DNA of 61,425 nt from an uncultured Ruminiclostridium sp. (GCA_947629925.1 CANRFO010000014.1:1-61425), one strand, 5' to 3'; shown: positions 8,849 through 17,608, numbered from the stretch's first letter. Notes: generated by a model not told the origin, from the letters alone. Program-made: numbers and translations.

Positions 8849-8884
8849 TTACAAAAATGTAAGATTTCAGGTGGGAAATGTAAG
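8849..8884 (+). promoter_or_regulatory. BceR-type operator (inverted repeat plus extra half-site)
   Basis: TTACA-AAAA-TGTAA (8849-8862) matches the TNACA-N4-TGTAA pattern known for BceR-type regulators. A second TGTAAG half-site starts at 8879, 21 bp (two helical turns) after the first at 8858. The element lies about 90 bp before the ABC ATPase gene, upstream of a TAAGAT/TAGATA -10 region near 8917-8927. Confidence 0.7.
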
Positions 8885-8951
8885 CCGATTCGATAGCGGC
8901 GCATTTCCTTTTTTGTTAAGATAGATATATAAAAATCTGTCGGAGGAAAAT

Positions 8952-9716
8952 ATGAGTATTCTTGAAGTAAACGGACTTAAAAAAATTTATTCCACCCGAT
9001 TGGGAAGCAATAAGGTGGAAGCGCTCAGAAACGTAAATTTCAGCGTTGAGCAGGGCGAATACACCGCAATAATGGGCGAGAGCGGTTCGGGCAAAACGAC
9101 GCTCCTTAACATTCTGGCGGCGCTGGACAAGCCTACTGCGGGAAACGTGATACTTGACGGAAAAGATCTGTCCAAGCTGAAGGAGTCGGAGATCGCCGCT
9201 TTCAGAAGGGACAATCTGGGCTTTGTGTTTCAGGAGTTCAATCTGCTGGATACATTCACTCTGGAGGACAATATCTTTCTTCCTCTTGTGCTGGCGGGAA
9301 AAAGTCACAAGGAGATGAGAGAAAGGCTCGCTCCCATCGCTCAAAGGCTTGGCATAGCGGAGCTGCTGAAAAAATATCCTTACGAAGTATCAGGCGGGCA
9401 GAAGCAGAGAGCCGCCGCCGCAAGAGCTATGATAACCTATCCTAAGCTTATACTGGCGGACGAGCCGACGGGTGCGCTGGACTCGCGGTCCACCGATGAG
9501 CTGCTGAGGCTTTTCGCGGAAATAAACAGGTCGGGGCAGACGATAGTCATGGTCACTCACTCCGTAAAAGCCGCAAGCTCGGCAAACAGAGTCCTTTTCA
9601 TAAAGGACGGCGAAGTGTTCCATCAGATCTATCGCGGGAATGACAGCGACCAACAGCTTTATCAGAAGATCTCGGATACGCTTACCCTGCTTGCGACGGG
9701 AGGGGAAAGAAAATGA
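8952..9716 (+). CDS. ABC transporter ATPase, BceA-like
   Basis: The 254-residue cytoplasmic ATPase has Walker A GESGSGKTT (42-50), a Q-loop (FQEFNLLDT), the signature VSGGQKQR (near 149) and Walker B LILADEPTGALD. It belongs to the MacB/LolD/BceA branch that powers FtsX-type permeases. GGAGG (8942-8946) is the ribosome site. Overlap with the permease start (ATGA at 9713) indicates a fixed complex. Likely regulated by the BceR-like protein through the operator just upstream. Confidence 0.93.
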   Translation: MSILEVNGLKKIYSTRLGSNKVEALRNVNFSVEQGEYTAIMGESGSGKTTLLNILAALDKPTAGNVILDGKDLSKLKESEIAAFRRDNLGFVFQEFNLLDTFTLEDNIFLPLVLAGKSHKEMRERLAPIAQRLGIAELLKKYPYEVSGGQKQRAAAARAMITYPKLILADEPTGALDSRSTDELLRLFAEINRSGQTIVMVTHSVKAASSANRVLFIKDGEVFHQIYRGNDSDQQLYQKISDTLTLLATGGERK

Positions 9717-11770
9717 AAATGGGATTTTATCCGAAGCTGGCTTTTGAAGGGATAAGAAAAAACAAGAGAATGTATGTTCCGTATATACTGACCTGCGTCG
9801 GAATGGTGTGCATGCTTTATATAATAATGTTCCTTTCGGACACGGACGCTATTTCGGGAATTATCGGCGAAGGCACTATAAGACCCGTACTCAAACTTGG
9901 CGGATGTGTTATTGCCTTTTTCGCCTGCATTTTTCTATTTTATACAAATTCGTTTTTAATGCGGAGAAGAAAAAAAGAATTCGGTCTTTACAATATACTC
10001 GGAATGGGAAAAAGACATATCGCGCTCATGCTTTTCTGGGAAACAGTGATGACCGCGCTGTTTTCCCTTGCCGCGGGGCTTTTCTGCGGCATTTCCCTTT
10101 CAAAGCTGGCGGAGCTTCTGCTTCTGAATATAGTTCGGCAGGAGGTGAGCTATACTTTTTCCGTATCGGTAACGGCTATAACTTTTACCGCCGTGGTTTT
10201 CAGCGTCATTTTCACTCTGCTGCTTCTCAACGGGATAAGACAGGTGAGGTTTTCCTCCGCTATCACGCTTCTTAAAAGCGAAAATACGGGAGAAAAGCCG
10301 CCGAAAAGCAATGTCCTCGTGGGGCTTCTCGGCATAGCGCTGCTGGCGGGAGCTTACTTTATCGCACTGACGATAAAAGATCCCCTCTCGACGCTGACAG
10401 CGTTCTTCATAGCCGTACTCATGGTAATTGCGGGAACATATCTGCTGATGACGGCAAGCTCGGTGCTTTTGTGCAGGATATTGCAGAAAAACAAAAGCTA
10501 CTACTACAAGCCTAATCACTTTGTTTCCATTTCCTCCATGGTTTACAGAATGAAGCGAAACGGCGCGGGGCTTGCTTCCATATGCATACTGGCGACTATG
10601 GTGCTGGTCATGATCTCCTCCACGGCAAGCCTTTACTTCGGCTGTGAAGGAGCCTTGCTCAGCAGGTATCCGCGAGAGATCAACAACGATTTTTTTATCG
10701 ACCCCGAAGCGGGAGCTGAAGCGCTTTCAGATGAAAATATAAACGAAATGAAAAGCGTGACAGACGCTTTGGCGGAAAAATACGGGATAACTCCCAAAAA
10801 TGCTTACGCTTACAGAAGCGCTTATATTGCGGGAATAATCAAAGACGGGATAGTTGAGACGGACGCTTCTAACGCCGATATCGCAGACGTGCTGACGGGA
10901 GTGTGGCAGTTTTACTTCGTTCCCCTTTCCGACTACAACAAAATAATGGGAACGGACGAGACTCTTGAAAAGGGAGAAGCGCTCATATATACTTACAGAG
11001 CGGGATATGACCTTGACCGCATAGCTTTTAAAAACGGTCAGAGCTTTAAGATAAAAAAACAGGCGGACAGCTTTGTGAACAGCACATCCGCTGCCATGTC
11101 GGCTGTCTCCACGATGCTTATAGTCGTTCCCGACTTATCCGAGAGCATTAAAGGGCTTGAAGATTATGCAGACCATAACGGCGACCCTATGCTGAATCTG
11201 AGGTACAGGTGGATCTATTATTTTGACACAGGCGCGGAGGATGAAAAAAATTCGGAGTTTGCAAACGAGCTGTACTACAAGTTCAACTCAGCCGAGTCCC
11301 TTAGCAAATACGGACTTTCATACTGTAATTACGAGCTTCGCAGCCCGAACAGAAAGGATTTTTACGCGCTTTACGGCGGGCTTATGTACTTGGGAATAAT
11401 ACTGAGCGCGGTGTTTATTTTTGCGGCGGTGCTTATAATCTACTACAAACAGATCTCCGAAGGTTATGAGGACAAGGCGAGATTTGAGATAATGAAAAAA
11501 GTGGGAATGACAGAACGCGAGATACGAAAAAATATAAACTCACAGCTTCTGACCGTATTCTTTCTTCCGCCGGGACTTGCCGCCTGCCACCTTTTCTTTG
11601 CTTTTCCCATGATAGAAAAGATGCTTCTTTTAATGAACCTGAACGATAGTTCCCTTTTCGCCGCGGCAACGGGCATCTGCATTATAGTGTTCCTTGCTTT
11701 CTATATGCTGGTGTACCGCATAACCTCTTCGGCTTATTTCAACATAGTGAACGGAGGGAAAGAAGAATGA
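9713..11770 (+). CDS. FtsX-type ABC permease, BceB-like
   Basis: The 685-residue permease has about ten transmembrane segments and one large external domain (about residues 310-530) between helices 7 and 8. That is the BceB arrangement, in which the external domain binds peptide antibiotic-lipid II complexes. The N-terminal FtsX motif KEFGLYNILGMGKRHIALM and the C-terminal half (EIMKKVGMTEREIRKNINSQ) are recognisable. It would confer resistance by target protection and act as co-sensor for the kinase. ATGA overlaps on both sides link it to the ATPase and the lipoprotein gene. Confidence 0.9.
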   Translation: MKMGFYPKLAFEGIRKNKRMYVPYILTCVGMVCMLYIIMFLSDTDAISGIIGEGTIRPVLKLGGCVIAFFACIFLFYTNSFLMRRRKKEFGLYNILGMGKRHIALMLFWETVMTALFSLAAGLFCGISLSKLAELLLLNIVRQEVSYTFSVSVTAITFTAVVFSVIFTLLLLNGIRQVRFSSAITLLKSENTGEKPPKSNVLVGLLGIALLAGAYFIALTIKDPLSTLTAFFIAVLMVIAGTYLLMTASSVLLCRILQKNKSYYYKPNHFVSISSMVYRMKRNGAGLASICILATMVLVMISSTASLYFGCEGALLSRYPREINNDFFIDPEAGAEALSDENINEMKSVTDALAEKYGITPKNAYAYRSAYIAGIIKDGIVETDASNADIADVLTGVWQFYFVPLSDYNKIMGTDETLEKGEALIYTYRAGYDLDRIAFKNGQSFKIKKQADSFVNSTSAAMSAVSTMLIVVPDLSESIKGLEDYADHNGDPMLNLRYRWIYYFDTGAEDEKNSEFANELYYKFNSAESLSKYGLSYCNYELRSPNRKDFYALYGGLMYLGIILSAVFIFAAVLIIYYKQISEGYEDKARFEIMKKVGMTEREIRKNINSQLLTVFFLPPGLAACHLFFAFPMIEKMLLLMNLNDSSLFAAATGICIIVFLAFYMLVYRITSSAYFNIVNGGKEE

Positions 11771-12243
11771 AAAGAAAAATAATCGCTGCCGTAATGGCGG
11801 CTGTCATGGCGTTCCTGCTTTGTTCCTGCTCATTCACCGCAGACAAGGACAGGATAATAGACTTCTTTAACGACTGCATGGAAACGGTGGGAATGCTCAG
11901 GCTCACTATCGACCGTGATCTGAAAGGCAGGCGGGTCTTCACAGGCGATGACGCTTATGAAGGAACTTACAGCGTGCAGCTTGACGGTGAAAGCCGACAA
12001 GAGGTGATCTTCGGCGGAATATCCGTTTATGAGCGCAGGATAAGGCTGACGGCGGATATTTCCGCCGTTTCGGGAAACGCGGTCATAATCGTGCAGTCGG
12101 GAAACACGGCAACAGGATACAGCGCGGGCAAGGACGGAAAAATAGATGAAACGGCATTGCTGAACGGAAACGGATATGTTATCATCTCTTATGACGACTT
12201 TGAAGGAGAAATTGAGCTAAATGTGAGCATAGTTGAAGAATGA
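11767..12243 (+). CDS. Small lipoprotein coupled to Bce-like transporter
   Basis: The 158-residue protein has a basic, hydrophobic signal peptide and lipobox LCS-C21; the rest is a soluble, beta-rich domain that I do not recognise. It overlaps the permease stop by 4 nt, so it is made with the transporter and may be an accessory surface factor. Lipoprotein partners are not a standard part of BceAB modules. Confidence 0.75.
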   Translation: MKRKIIAAVMAAVMAFLLCSCSFTADKDRIIDFFNDCMETVGMLRLTIDRDLKGRRVFTGDDAYEGTYSVQLDGESRQEVIFGGISVYERRIRLTADISAVSGNAVIIVQSGNTATGYSAGKDGKIDETALLNGNGYVIISYDDFEGEIELNVSIVEE

Positions 12244-12244
12244 A

Positions 12245-12280
12245 AAAAAAGCCCGAGGGAATTTTTCCTTCGGGCTTTTT
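12245..12280. terminator. Bidirectional intrinsic terminator
   Basis: GCCCGAGGGAA (12251-12261) pairs with TTCCTTCGGGC (12265-12275), flanked by A and T tracts. It separates the Bce operon from the convergent lipoprotein operon. Confidence 0.9.
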
Positions 12281-12298
12281 GCAGGACTACTATTATTA

Positions 12299-12991
12299 TT
12301 AACTTTTTATCTCAAAAGACGTTATCTTTTCAAATGTTCCGTTTGTAATACCGTCGGTGACTGTTCCGATCTCAGAATACTGAAGCATAAATTCTTCTGC
12401 GGTCACAGTAATGCTGACGCTGTCCTTTTCCTCCAGCTCGTCAGCTATCTGCTGATAATACTCGCTGTCAGCTCCGAATGTAAAGTATATATTCTCATTT
12501 GTATATTTTTCATCAGGCGTTGACCACGGCTCATAATAAGGCGTAAGACTTGGCAGAGACCTGCGGCTTTCTTCGTCAAGCTCAAAATGGACTGTATACA
12601 TTTCTCTGTCCTTGTCAAGATAAGAGGCTGTGCCGTTTAAAGTTATACTGCCTTTAAGGTGAACTTCCTGCAAATATACATAGGAAGGATTGTCATACAT
12701 ATCACCACCGTAACGGGACACCGCCTTTGTAACGGTAAACCCGTTCCAGTCGGAATTTTCCTTCAGCTGCTTCCAGCTTCCCGAACCTGTTTTTCTGTCG
12801 TCTTTCGGCGTTCCGTAAGGAACTGCGAAGCACAGATCAAGAGCGTAACCCTTGTCGTTGTTTTCTGTTACATCATCCATTAAAGCCGCGCTGCCGTCAA
12901 GCATTTCAAAAGGCGCCTTTTCCGCCTCGGAACAAGCGGAAAATGAGAGCGCCGCAGCGCAGGAGATGATAATTGCAATAGCCTTTTTCAT
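12299..12991 (-). CDS. Lipoprotein of unknown function
   Basis: The 230-residue protein has signal peptide and lipobox SFSA-C20, then an acidic soluble domain without a family I recognise. It is the last gene of a three-lipoprotein operon, starting 15 bp after the preceding stop with a strong AAGGAGG site. It shares the signal-peptide style of its two neighbours but not their body sequence. Confidence 0.75.
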   Translation of the reverse strand: MKKAIAIIISCAAALSFSACSEAEKAPFEMLDGSAALMDDVTENNDKGYALDLCFAVPYGTPKDDRKTGSGSWKQLKENSDWNGFTVTKAVSRYGGDMYDNPSYVYLQEVHLKGSITLNGTASYLDKDREMYTVHFELDEESRRSLPSLTPYYEPWSTPDEKYTNENIYFTFGADSEYYQQIADELEEKDSVSITVTAEEFMLQYSEIGTVTDGITNGTFEKITSFEIKS

Positions 12992-13006
12992 AAATTTTTC
13001 CTCCTT

Positions 13007-14539
13007 TTAATTTGCTTTAACAAAGTACGATTTATTTGTATCCATTTCCGTGAGAGGCTCATTTTCTCCCGTTTCAGGGTGATACCAGAACCAGCTGCCG
13101 TCATTGTCCCTCCAGATGACATAGTTTCCGTCATATCCGCATTCCTCACAAATATATACGTCATCATTTTTGTTGTTGTTTTTTTCGTTTTCCTGCCAGC
13201 CTACGGTACGAATTTCGGAAACGCCGTCAGGACAGCTTATGACGCTGTATTCCTTGGTTTCCCTTTCGATTATAACGATACTGTTGTCAGTGCGGATATA
13301 AAGCAGTCTTCCTTTCATATCCGATTCGTTCCCTTTATCGTCCAAAATTACAAGGCAGCTGTAATCCAATTCCTTCACATCATCATCGGATTTATATACG
13401 GTCTCGTATTGTCCGCTACTCTTATCGACTTCAATAAGCTCGTTTTCTTCCGTTATGCCGTAAAACAGCTGATCGTTCTGAAAGTAACCTGCTTCTTTGA
13501 ATTTTTTGTCCAAAAGGAGCTGCTTTCTTGCGTTGTTAAAATACAGGTAACCCGGCGTGCAGTCGTATGAATCATAAAATTTAACACTTTCGGGATCTGT
13601 ATTCGGGTCAGGAGCAATAAAACATGAGGAATACTTTTTTGTGCCGCTGTTCTCCGTTTCTTCGGTCGGCGCTGTTGAAATGGGGTGCCGGGCAATATAT
13701 TCTTCAAGCTGAGCGAGCAGATCGGGTACGTCATCGCCTGCTAAGTCCTCGTTTTTAAAGAGTTGATTTATCAAGGCAGTCATTCCGTAGCCAAGAGAAT
13801 AGCTGTCAACTTTCCAGCCACCTAAACGATTACTCATCACGACCGTAAAATATTCTGTTTCTTCAGGCATAGAACCTATTTCAATGCCATAATCAACAAA
13901 TGAAAATTTTAGTTGTATTGTATAGTCGTTTACCGTGGTGATTTCGTCTAAGGTCAAGCCTGATGTTACCAGCCAATTGCCGCCAAGTCCGTAAGCGTAC
14001 TGATGAATATAAATTTTACCGTCTGATACAATAATAAATCTGTCAAAAAAATCAGATAACCCCTGAGCAGTATATACACCTGACGCAAAGCTGTCTATCC
14101 AAGCAGCCAAGTCTACGCCGTTTGACATTCTGCCGTTTGCTATCCTGCAATAAGCCGCAGAATAGCTTGTACCTATTGTTTTATCATCAAGCCCTGCGAG
14201 TGGCTGATGAAGCTTTTCAATGTAAACAGCATCTTTCATGTCCAAGTCTTTCCGTGCTTCAAATTGCAAATAATAGTTAAATTCTGCAAGGCTGTAAAGT
14301 GAAGAATATATCTGCTCCGCGTCGGGCAGGTCGGCGTAGGAAACACGCTCGAAGACCTTGGCAGACTCTTCCTCAGGCGCCTGCGTTTCTTCGGAGGTAA
14401 GCTCGATTTTCTGAGTTTCTGAGGTAGTCGAGGAAGCCGAAGCAGGCTGTGTTTCGGAAGATTCGGGATTATCATTGGTATTGCAGGCGGTAAGGGTAAG
14501 CGCAAAAGCGAGTGCAAGCGAAATAAATATCTTTTTCAT
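13007..14539 (-). CDS. Two-part lipoprotein, long tandem copy
   Basis: The 510-residue lipoprotein has lipobox TLTA-C19, a Ser/Thr/Glu-rich linker (20-60), an N-terminal domain (about 65-290), a second linker (290-310), and a C-terminal domain (about 315-500) of short beta-strand repeats (YLYFN, QLFYGITEENELIEVD, GRLLYIRTDNSIVIIE, NYVIWRDNDGSWFWYHPETGE) suggesting a small beta-propeller. Function unknown. Residues 1-280 are homologous to the upstream gene 14555-15403. GGAGAAG is its ribosome site. Confidence 0.78.
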   Translation of the reverse strand: MKKIFISLALAFALTLTACNTNDNPESSETQPASASSTTSETQKIELTSEETQAPEEESAKVFERVSYADLPDAEQIYSSLYSLAEFNYYLQFEARKDLDMKDAVYIEKLHQPLAGLDDKTIGTSYSAAYCRIANGRMSNGVDLAAWIDSFASGVYTAQGLSDFFDRFIIVSDGKIYIHQYAYGLGGNWLVTSGLTLDEITTVNDYTIQLKFSFVDYGIEIGSMPEETEYFTVVMSNRLGGWKVDSYSLGYGMTALINQLFKNEDLAGDDVPDLLAQLEEYIARHPISTAPTEETENSGTKKYSSCFIAPDPNTDPESVKFYDSYDCTPGYLYFNNARKQLLLDKKFKEAGYFQNDQLFYGITEENELIEVDKSSGQYETVYKSDDDVKELDYSCLVILDDKGNESDMKGRLLYIRTDNSIVIIERETKEYSVISCPDGVSEIRTVGWQENEKNNNKNDDVYICEECGYDGNYVIWRDNDGSWFWYHPETGENEPLTEMDTNKSYFVKAN

Positions 14540-14554
14540 AATTTCTTCTCCATT

Positions 14555-15403
14555 TTATGTAGTTGAAATGGGGTGCTGGGCAATATATTCTTCAAGCTGA
14601 GCGAGCAGATCGTCTTCATTGTATTCGTTTCTGAGCAATACATCTTCCAATATATCTTCATAATTGCCGTCGTAGCTGTCAATTTTCCAACCGTTGCTTT
14701 GACTCATTACGAATGAAAAATTTTCAGAAACTTTGTAATCTGAATCTAATTCAACGCCGTGATCTATACATGAAAAATCGATCTTAATTGTGCCGTCATC
14801 AAGAGTTGTGATTTTTTCTACTTTCAAATCGGTCGTTATTACACTGCCTTGCGCAGGTGCAAGTGTATTAGCATTTGTATAAATTTTTCCGTCAGAAACG
14901 AAAAATTTATTGTTGAACCATTCGTCAAAATAATTGTCGATATATTTTTCTGAAGCAAAGCTGTCAAGCCATGTAACAAAATCTACTCCGTTTGAAAGTC
15001 TTCCGCTTTCGACTATTACATATGCTGAAGGATAAATTTGCCCGATTTCTTCTTCATCAAAACGCAAATCAAAGCGAAGTTTGTCAACTATGACAAATTC
15101 ATCACCAACATCTTCATGAAGGTAAATTGTTGTATAAGTTTTAAAATCTATCCAGTTATACAATGAGTTGTAGATCTGCTCCGCGTCGGGCAGGTCGGCG
15201 TAGGAAACGCGCTTGAAGACCTTTGCAGGCTCTTCCTCAGGTGCCTGCGTTTCTTCGGGGGTAAGCTCGATTTTCTGAGTTTCTGAGGTGGTCGAGGAAA
15301 CTGAAGAAGGCTGTGTTTCGGAAGGTTCGGGATTATCATTGGTATTGCAGGCGGTAAGGGTAAGCGCAAGAGCGAGTATAAGTGAAATAAATATCTTTTT
15401 CAT
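14555..15403 (-). CDS. Lipoprotein, short tandem paralogue
   Basis: The protein is 282 residues when started at 15403, where AGGAG gives good spacing; an in-frame ATG at 15421 lacks a ribosome site. Its signal peptide, lipobox (TLTA-C) and linker are almost identical to the next gene's, its globular domain is diverged, and its end (ARHPIST-like AQHPISTT) matches the paralogue exactly where that protein enters its second linker. It therefore looks like a duplicate that keeps only the N-terminal domain. First gene of the operon, behind the promoter at 15464-15491. Confidence 0.78.
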   Translation of the reverse strand: MKKIFISLILALALTLTACNTNDNPEPSETQPSSVSSTTSETQKIELTPEETQAPEEEPAKVFKRVSYADLPDAEQIYNSLYNWIDFKTYTTIYLHEDVGDEFVIVDKLRFDLRFDEEEIGQIYPSAYVIVESGRLSNGVDFVTWLDSFASEKYIDNYFDEWFNNKFFVSDGKIYTNANTLAPAQGSVITTDLKVEKITTLDDGTIKIDFSCIDHGVELDSDYKVSENFSFVMSQSNGWKIDSYDGNYEDILEDVLLRNEYNEDDLLAQLEEYIAQHPISTT

Positions 15404-15463
15404 AATTTTTCTCCTGTTCATTTCTGAAAGTAATTTATTGGAAGAATTTTTGTCTTTAAGTTT

Positions 15464-15550
15464 ATTATAGCAGAATGTTTTTGAAATTCAATTACAAAAC
15501 GGTTACAATTCGGTTACAATTTGGTAACAAATAGTTACAATTCGGTAACA
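15464..15550 (-). promoter_or_regulatory. Promoter with 11-bp direct-repeat activator array
   Basis: On the minus strand the -10 TATAAT (15469-15464) and a weak -35 TTGAAT (15491-15486, 16-bp spacer) drive the lipoprotein operon. Directly upstream, plus-strand TTACAA/TAACAA elements begin at 15492, 15503, 15514, 15525, 15535 and 15546, that is about every 11 bp. Repeats once per helical turn beside a weak -35 are the arrangement bound by OmpR/PhoB-type activators. Confidence 0.6.
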
Positions 15551-15577
15551 AAAAGCCGCTCTGAGACAGAGCGGCTT
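15550..15577 (-). terminator. Intrinsic terminator after diguanylate cyclase
   Basis: An 11-bp stem AAGCCGCTCTG (15553-15563) pairs with 15567-15577 around a 3-nt loop; the T-tract lies on the minus-strand exit side (15554-15550). It is 90 bp beyond the cyclase stop. Confidence 0.8.
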
Positions 15578-15665
15578 CGCAGGGATATTCGGTTGTTCAT
15601 CAACAAGAGCAAAAGAGACAGGATAAAGGTTTATGACAAGTCAGGCATAAAATCGTTCAGGTATT

Positions 15666-17372
15666 TCATATCTCTTCGGTGTCGCCTGAAAAGATCCAGA
15701 CGGTTTCATTATGCTCTTCGGCAGTCTTATTTATCTTTATTATTTTCAGTTTCATCTGAGCGCCGTTTACTTTTATATATGAGTAGGAAACTATGTCGTC
15801 TTCCCTGAACCTTGCGGCAAGGGCGTTTTTGTCGATAAGCTTTACAAAATCATCATAATAATCCGTCTCGATATATTTTTTCGCGTAAGTATGCATAGCC
15901 TTGCTGAAAGAGAAGGACGAACGCTCAAGCAGATTTTTGAAATACTCAGGAATGTATATATACCTCATGGTGTCCCGTTCCAGATCCACGAAGTAAACGC
16001 CCGCGTATCTGGTGGCGATGAGCTTCAGGAAATACTCAGCGTCGCGCTTTTCCTCAAGGAGCTTTTCCAGCTCCTCGTTATATGTGCGATTTTTGCGGTC
16101 GGAATGTTTTTTGTAGAAAAGCTCCTTGTCCTTTCTCATATCCAGTTCAGCCGTTCCAACCGTCTTGTATACGGAAAGGTCGGCGTTTATGCCCGCTATG
16201 CCTGCGGATATAGTGTATTCATTCTCTGCAAGCGTTCTGCGGACTTCGACGATTATGCGCTGCGCGTCGGTCTTGGTAAGCTTTTTGCTCAGCACTACAA
16301 ACTCATCGCCGCCGATACGGTATATCCTGTCTTCGGGGAAAAATATCTTCAGCGTATCCGCGACGCAGCAAAGCATATCGTCGCCCTTCTGATGTCCGAG
16401 ATTGTTGTTGAGCTCATGAAGCCCGTTTACGTCTATGTAAACGCAGGTCACGATCTTTGGCGTGTTTCGGTTCAGCTCTTCAAGATCCTCGTTGAACTTG
16501 CGCCTGTTGTAAAGCAGGGTCAAAGCGTCGCGGTTAAAGTTATCCACAAGCTCCTGACGGTGCCTCAGCTCAGCCATATGCTCGTTGTGAACGTCTTTTA
16601 CGAACAGCAGGAGGCTTACGTTATCGTCGCTGTAATCAAATCCGGGGAGCAGATCCATCTGCGCCCAGCGGAAGCCGCCTTCAACACATCTTCTGCGGTA
16701 GCGGCAGCTAAGTCTTGTCTTTTGACCGCGGAAATATTCCTTTATATGCTCGGCGTCGGTAAAATTGAAATAAACGTTTTTGTCTTCCTCATGAACGTTG
16801 CCCGACTCGGCAAATGTCTTCAGCCACTCGGTTATCCTTGAAAGGGACGGGTCGGGCATTTCACGCTCGACAGCCTTTACTATCTCAAAAGTATCGGTAG
16901 TGAAATTGACTTTCAGTATCTTGTAATATATTACCGAAAGGACCGACATGGCGTCGGAAAGGGCGTTTGAGGCTGTGTCCGAATCCCTGAGCCCGAAAAC
17001 GACCCACGGAGCTTCGGGAGAGCAGTTTTCGGGAGCAGTTATGCTGAAATTCACCCAGCGCCCGCCCTTTGAGGTCTTGCGCTTATAGCGGTACTCTATC
17101 ATTCTTTCGCCGCCAAAAACCTTTTTCTGAACATATTCCGCGTCGGAATACTTAACATACTCATCTTTAAATTCAGGATAAACATATTCATCCGAAGCAA
17201 GCTTTTTCATATAATCATAGATATTCGTAACTCCATCAAAATCCCTTCTGATCTCAGGGTCCTGCTTCAGATACTGATACTCGCCTGTGATAAGATTCAC
17301 GCGGGCAAGCTGAAGAAACGCGCCGATAAGCGTATTTTCTATAAAACTGTACATCTCGGTATTGTCATCCAT
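15666..17372 (-). CDS. Diguanylate cyclase with flanking PAS-like domains
   Basis: The 568-residue cytoplasmic protein contains a GGDEF domain (about 280-440) with intact active site RIGGDEF (354-358), substrate-binding motif and DALTLLYNRR entry helix, so it should make cyclic di-GMP from two GTP. Two PAS-like regions precede it (about 15-130 and 140-265, with WVNFSI and RWAQMD strands) and another PAS-like region follows (about 455-560), an uncommon C-terminal position. No transmembrane segment is seen. It has its own promoter and a structured leader, and stands apart from the second cyclic-di-GMP block at 25-36 kb. Confidence 0.9.
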   Translation of the reverse strand: MDDNTEMYSFIENTLIGAFLQLARVNLITGEYQYLKQDPEIRRDFDGVTNIYDYMKKLASDEYVYPEFKDEYVKYSDAEYVQKKVFGGERMIEYRYKRKTSKGGRWVNFSITAPENCSPEAPWVVFGLRDSDTASNALSDAMSVLSVIYYKILKVNFTTDTFEIVKAVEREMPDPSLSRITEWLKTFAESGNVHEEDKNVYFNFTDAEHIKEYFRGQKTRLSCRYRRRCVEGGFRWAQMDLLPGFDYSDDNVSLLLFVKDVHNEHMAELRHRQELVDNFNRDALTLLYNRRKFNEDLEELNRNTPKIVTCVYIDVNGLHELNNNLGHQKGDDMLCCVADTLKIFFPEDRIYRIGGDEFVVLSKKLTKTDAQRIIVEVRRTLAENEYTISAGIAGINADLSVYKTVGTAELDMRKDKELFYKKHSDRKNRTYNEELEKLLEEKRDAEYFLKLIATRYAGVYFVDLERDTMRYIYIPEYFKNLLERSSFSFSKAMHTYAKKYIETDYYDDFVKLIDKNALAARFREDDIVSYSYIKVNGAQMKLKIIKINKTAEEHNETVWIFSGDTEEI

Positions 17373-17406
17373 AACGGCAGCTTCTTTCTGAAAAATTCAA
17401 CAAAAT

Positions 17407-17472
17407 CATCATCGCCCTCGATTACATTTTTCAGCTTTAAGGATGAAGCTGAAAATTTTAGGGCAGATGATG
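17407..17472 (-). ncRNA. Structured leader RNA of the diguanylate cyclase
   Basis: Within the minus-strand leader, an outer 12-bp helix (17472-17460 with 17418-17407, one bulged base) encloses a perfect 10-bp hairpin (TTTTCAGCTT 17428-17437 with 17446-17455) and a 4/9-nt internal loop. The leader runs from about 17495 to the start codon at 17372. No known riboswitch core is recognised. Confidence 0.45.
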
Positions 17473-17501
17473 TTATAAATAATTTTATATGTCAGGTAAA
17501 T

Positions 17502-17530
17502 ATTTTAACACTTTTTTTATATTTTTTCAA
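17502..17530 (-). promoter_or_regulatory. Promoter of the diguanylate cyclase
   Basis: On the minus strand: TTGAAA (17530-17525), 17 bp, TAAAAT (17507-17502). Confidence 0.65.
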
Positions 17531-17608
17531 GCGGGAAATCACCTTTATTTTATCTTAGCCTGCCGAAAAATATGATAAGACCGCCTGACGGCACAAAGAA
17601 AATTTTTT

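Noticed and set aside
15491-15550. CRISPR-like short tandem repeats
   Set aside because: Units are 11 bp with no spacers and no cas genes; better explained as regulator half-sites.
15891-16841. 316-residue plus-strand ORF
   Set aside because: Lies wholly antisense to the intact GGDEF gene, has no ribosome site and no recognisable domain; it is a shadow frame.
17373-17500. Cyclic-di-GMP (GEMM) riboswitch before the GGDEF gene
   Set aside because: Leader is structured but the conserved GEMM core sequence and tetraloop-receptor features are not visible.
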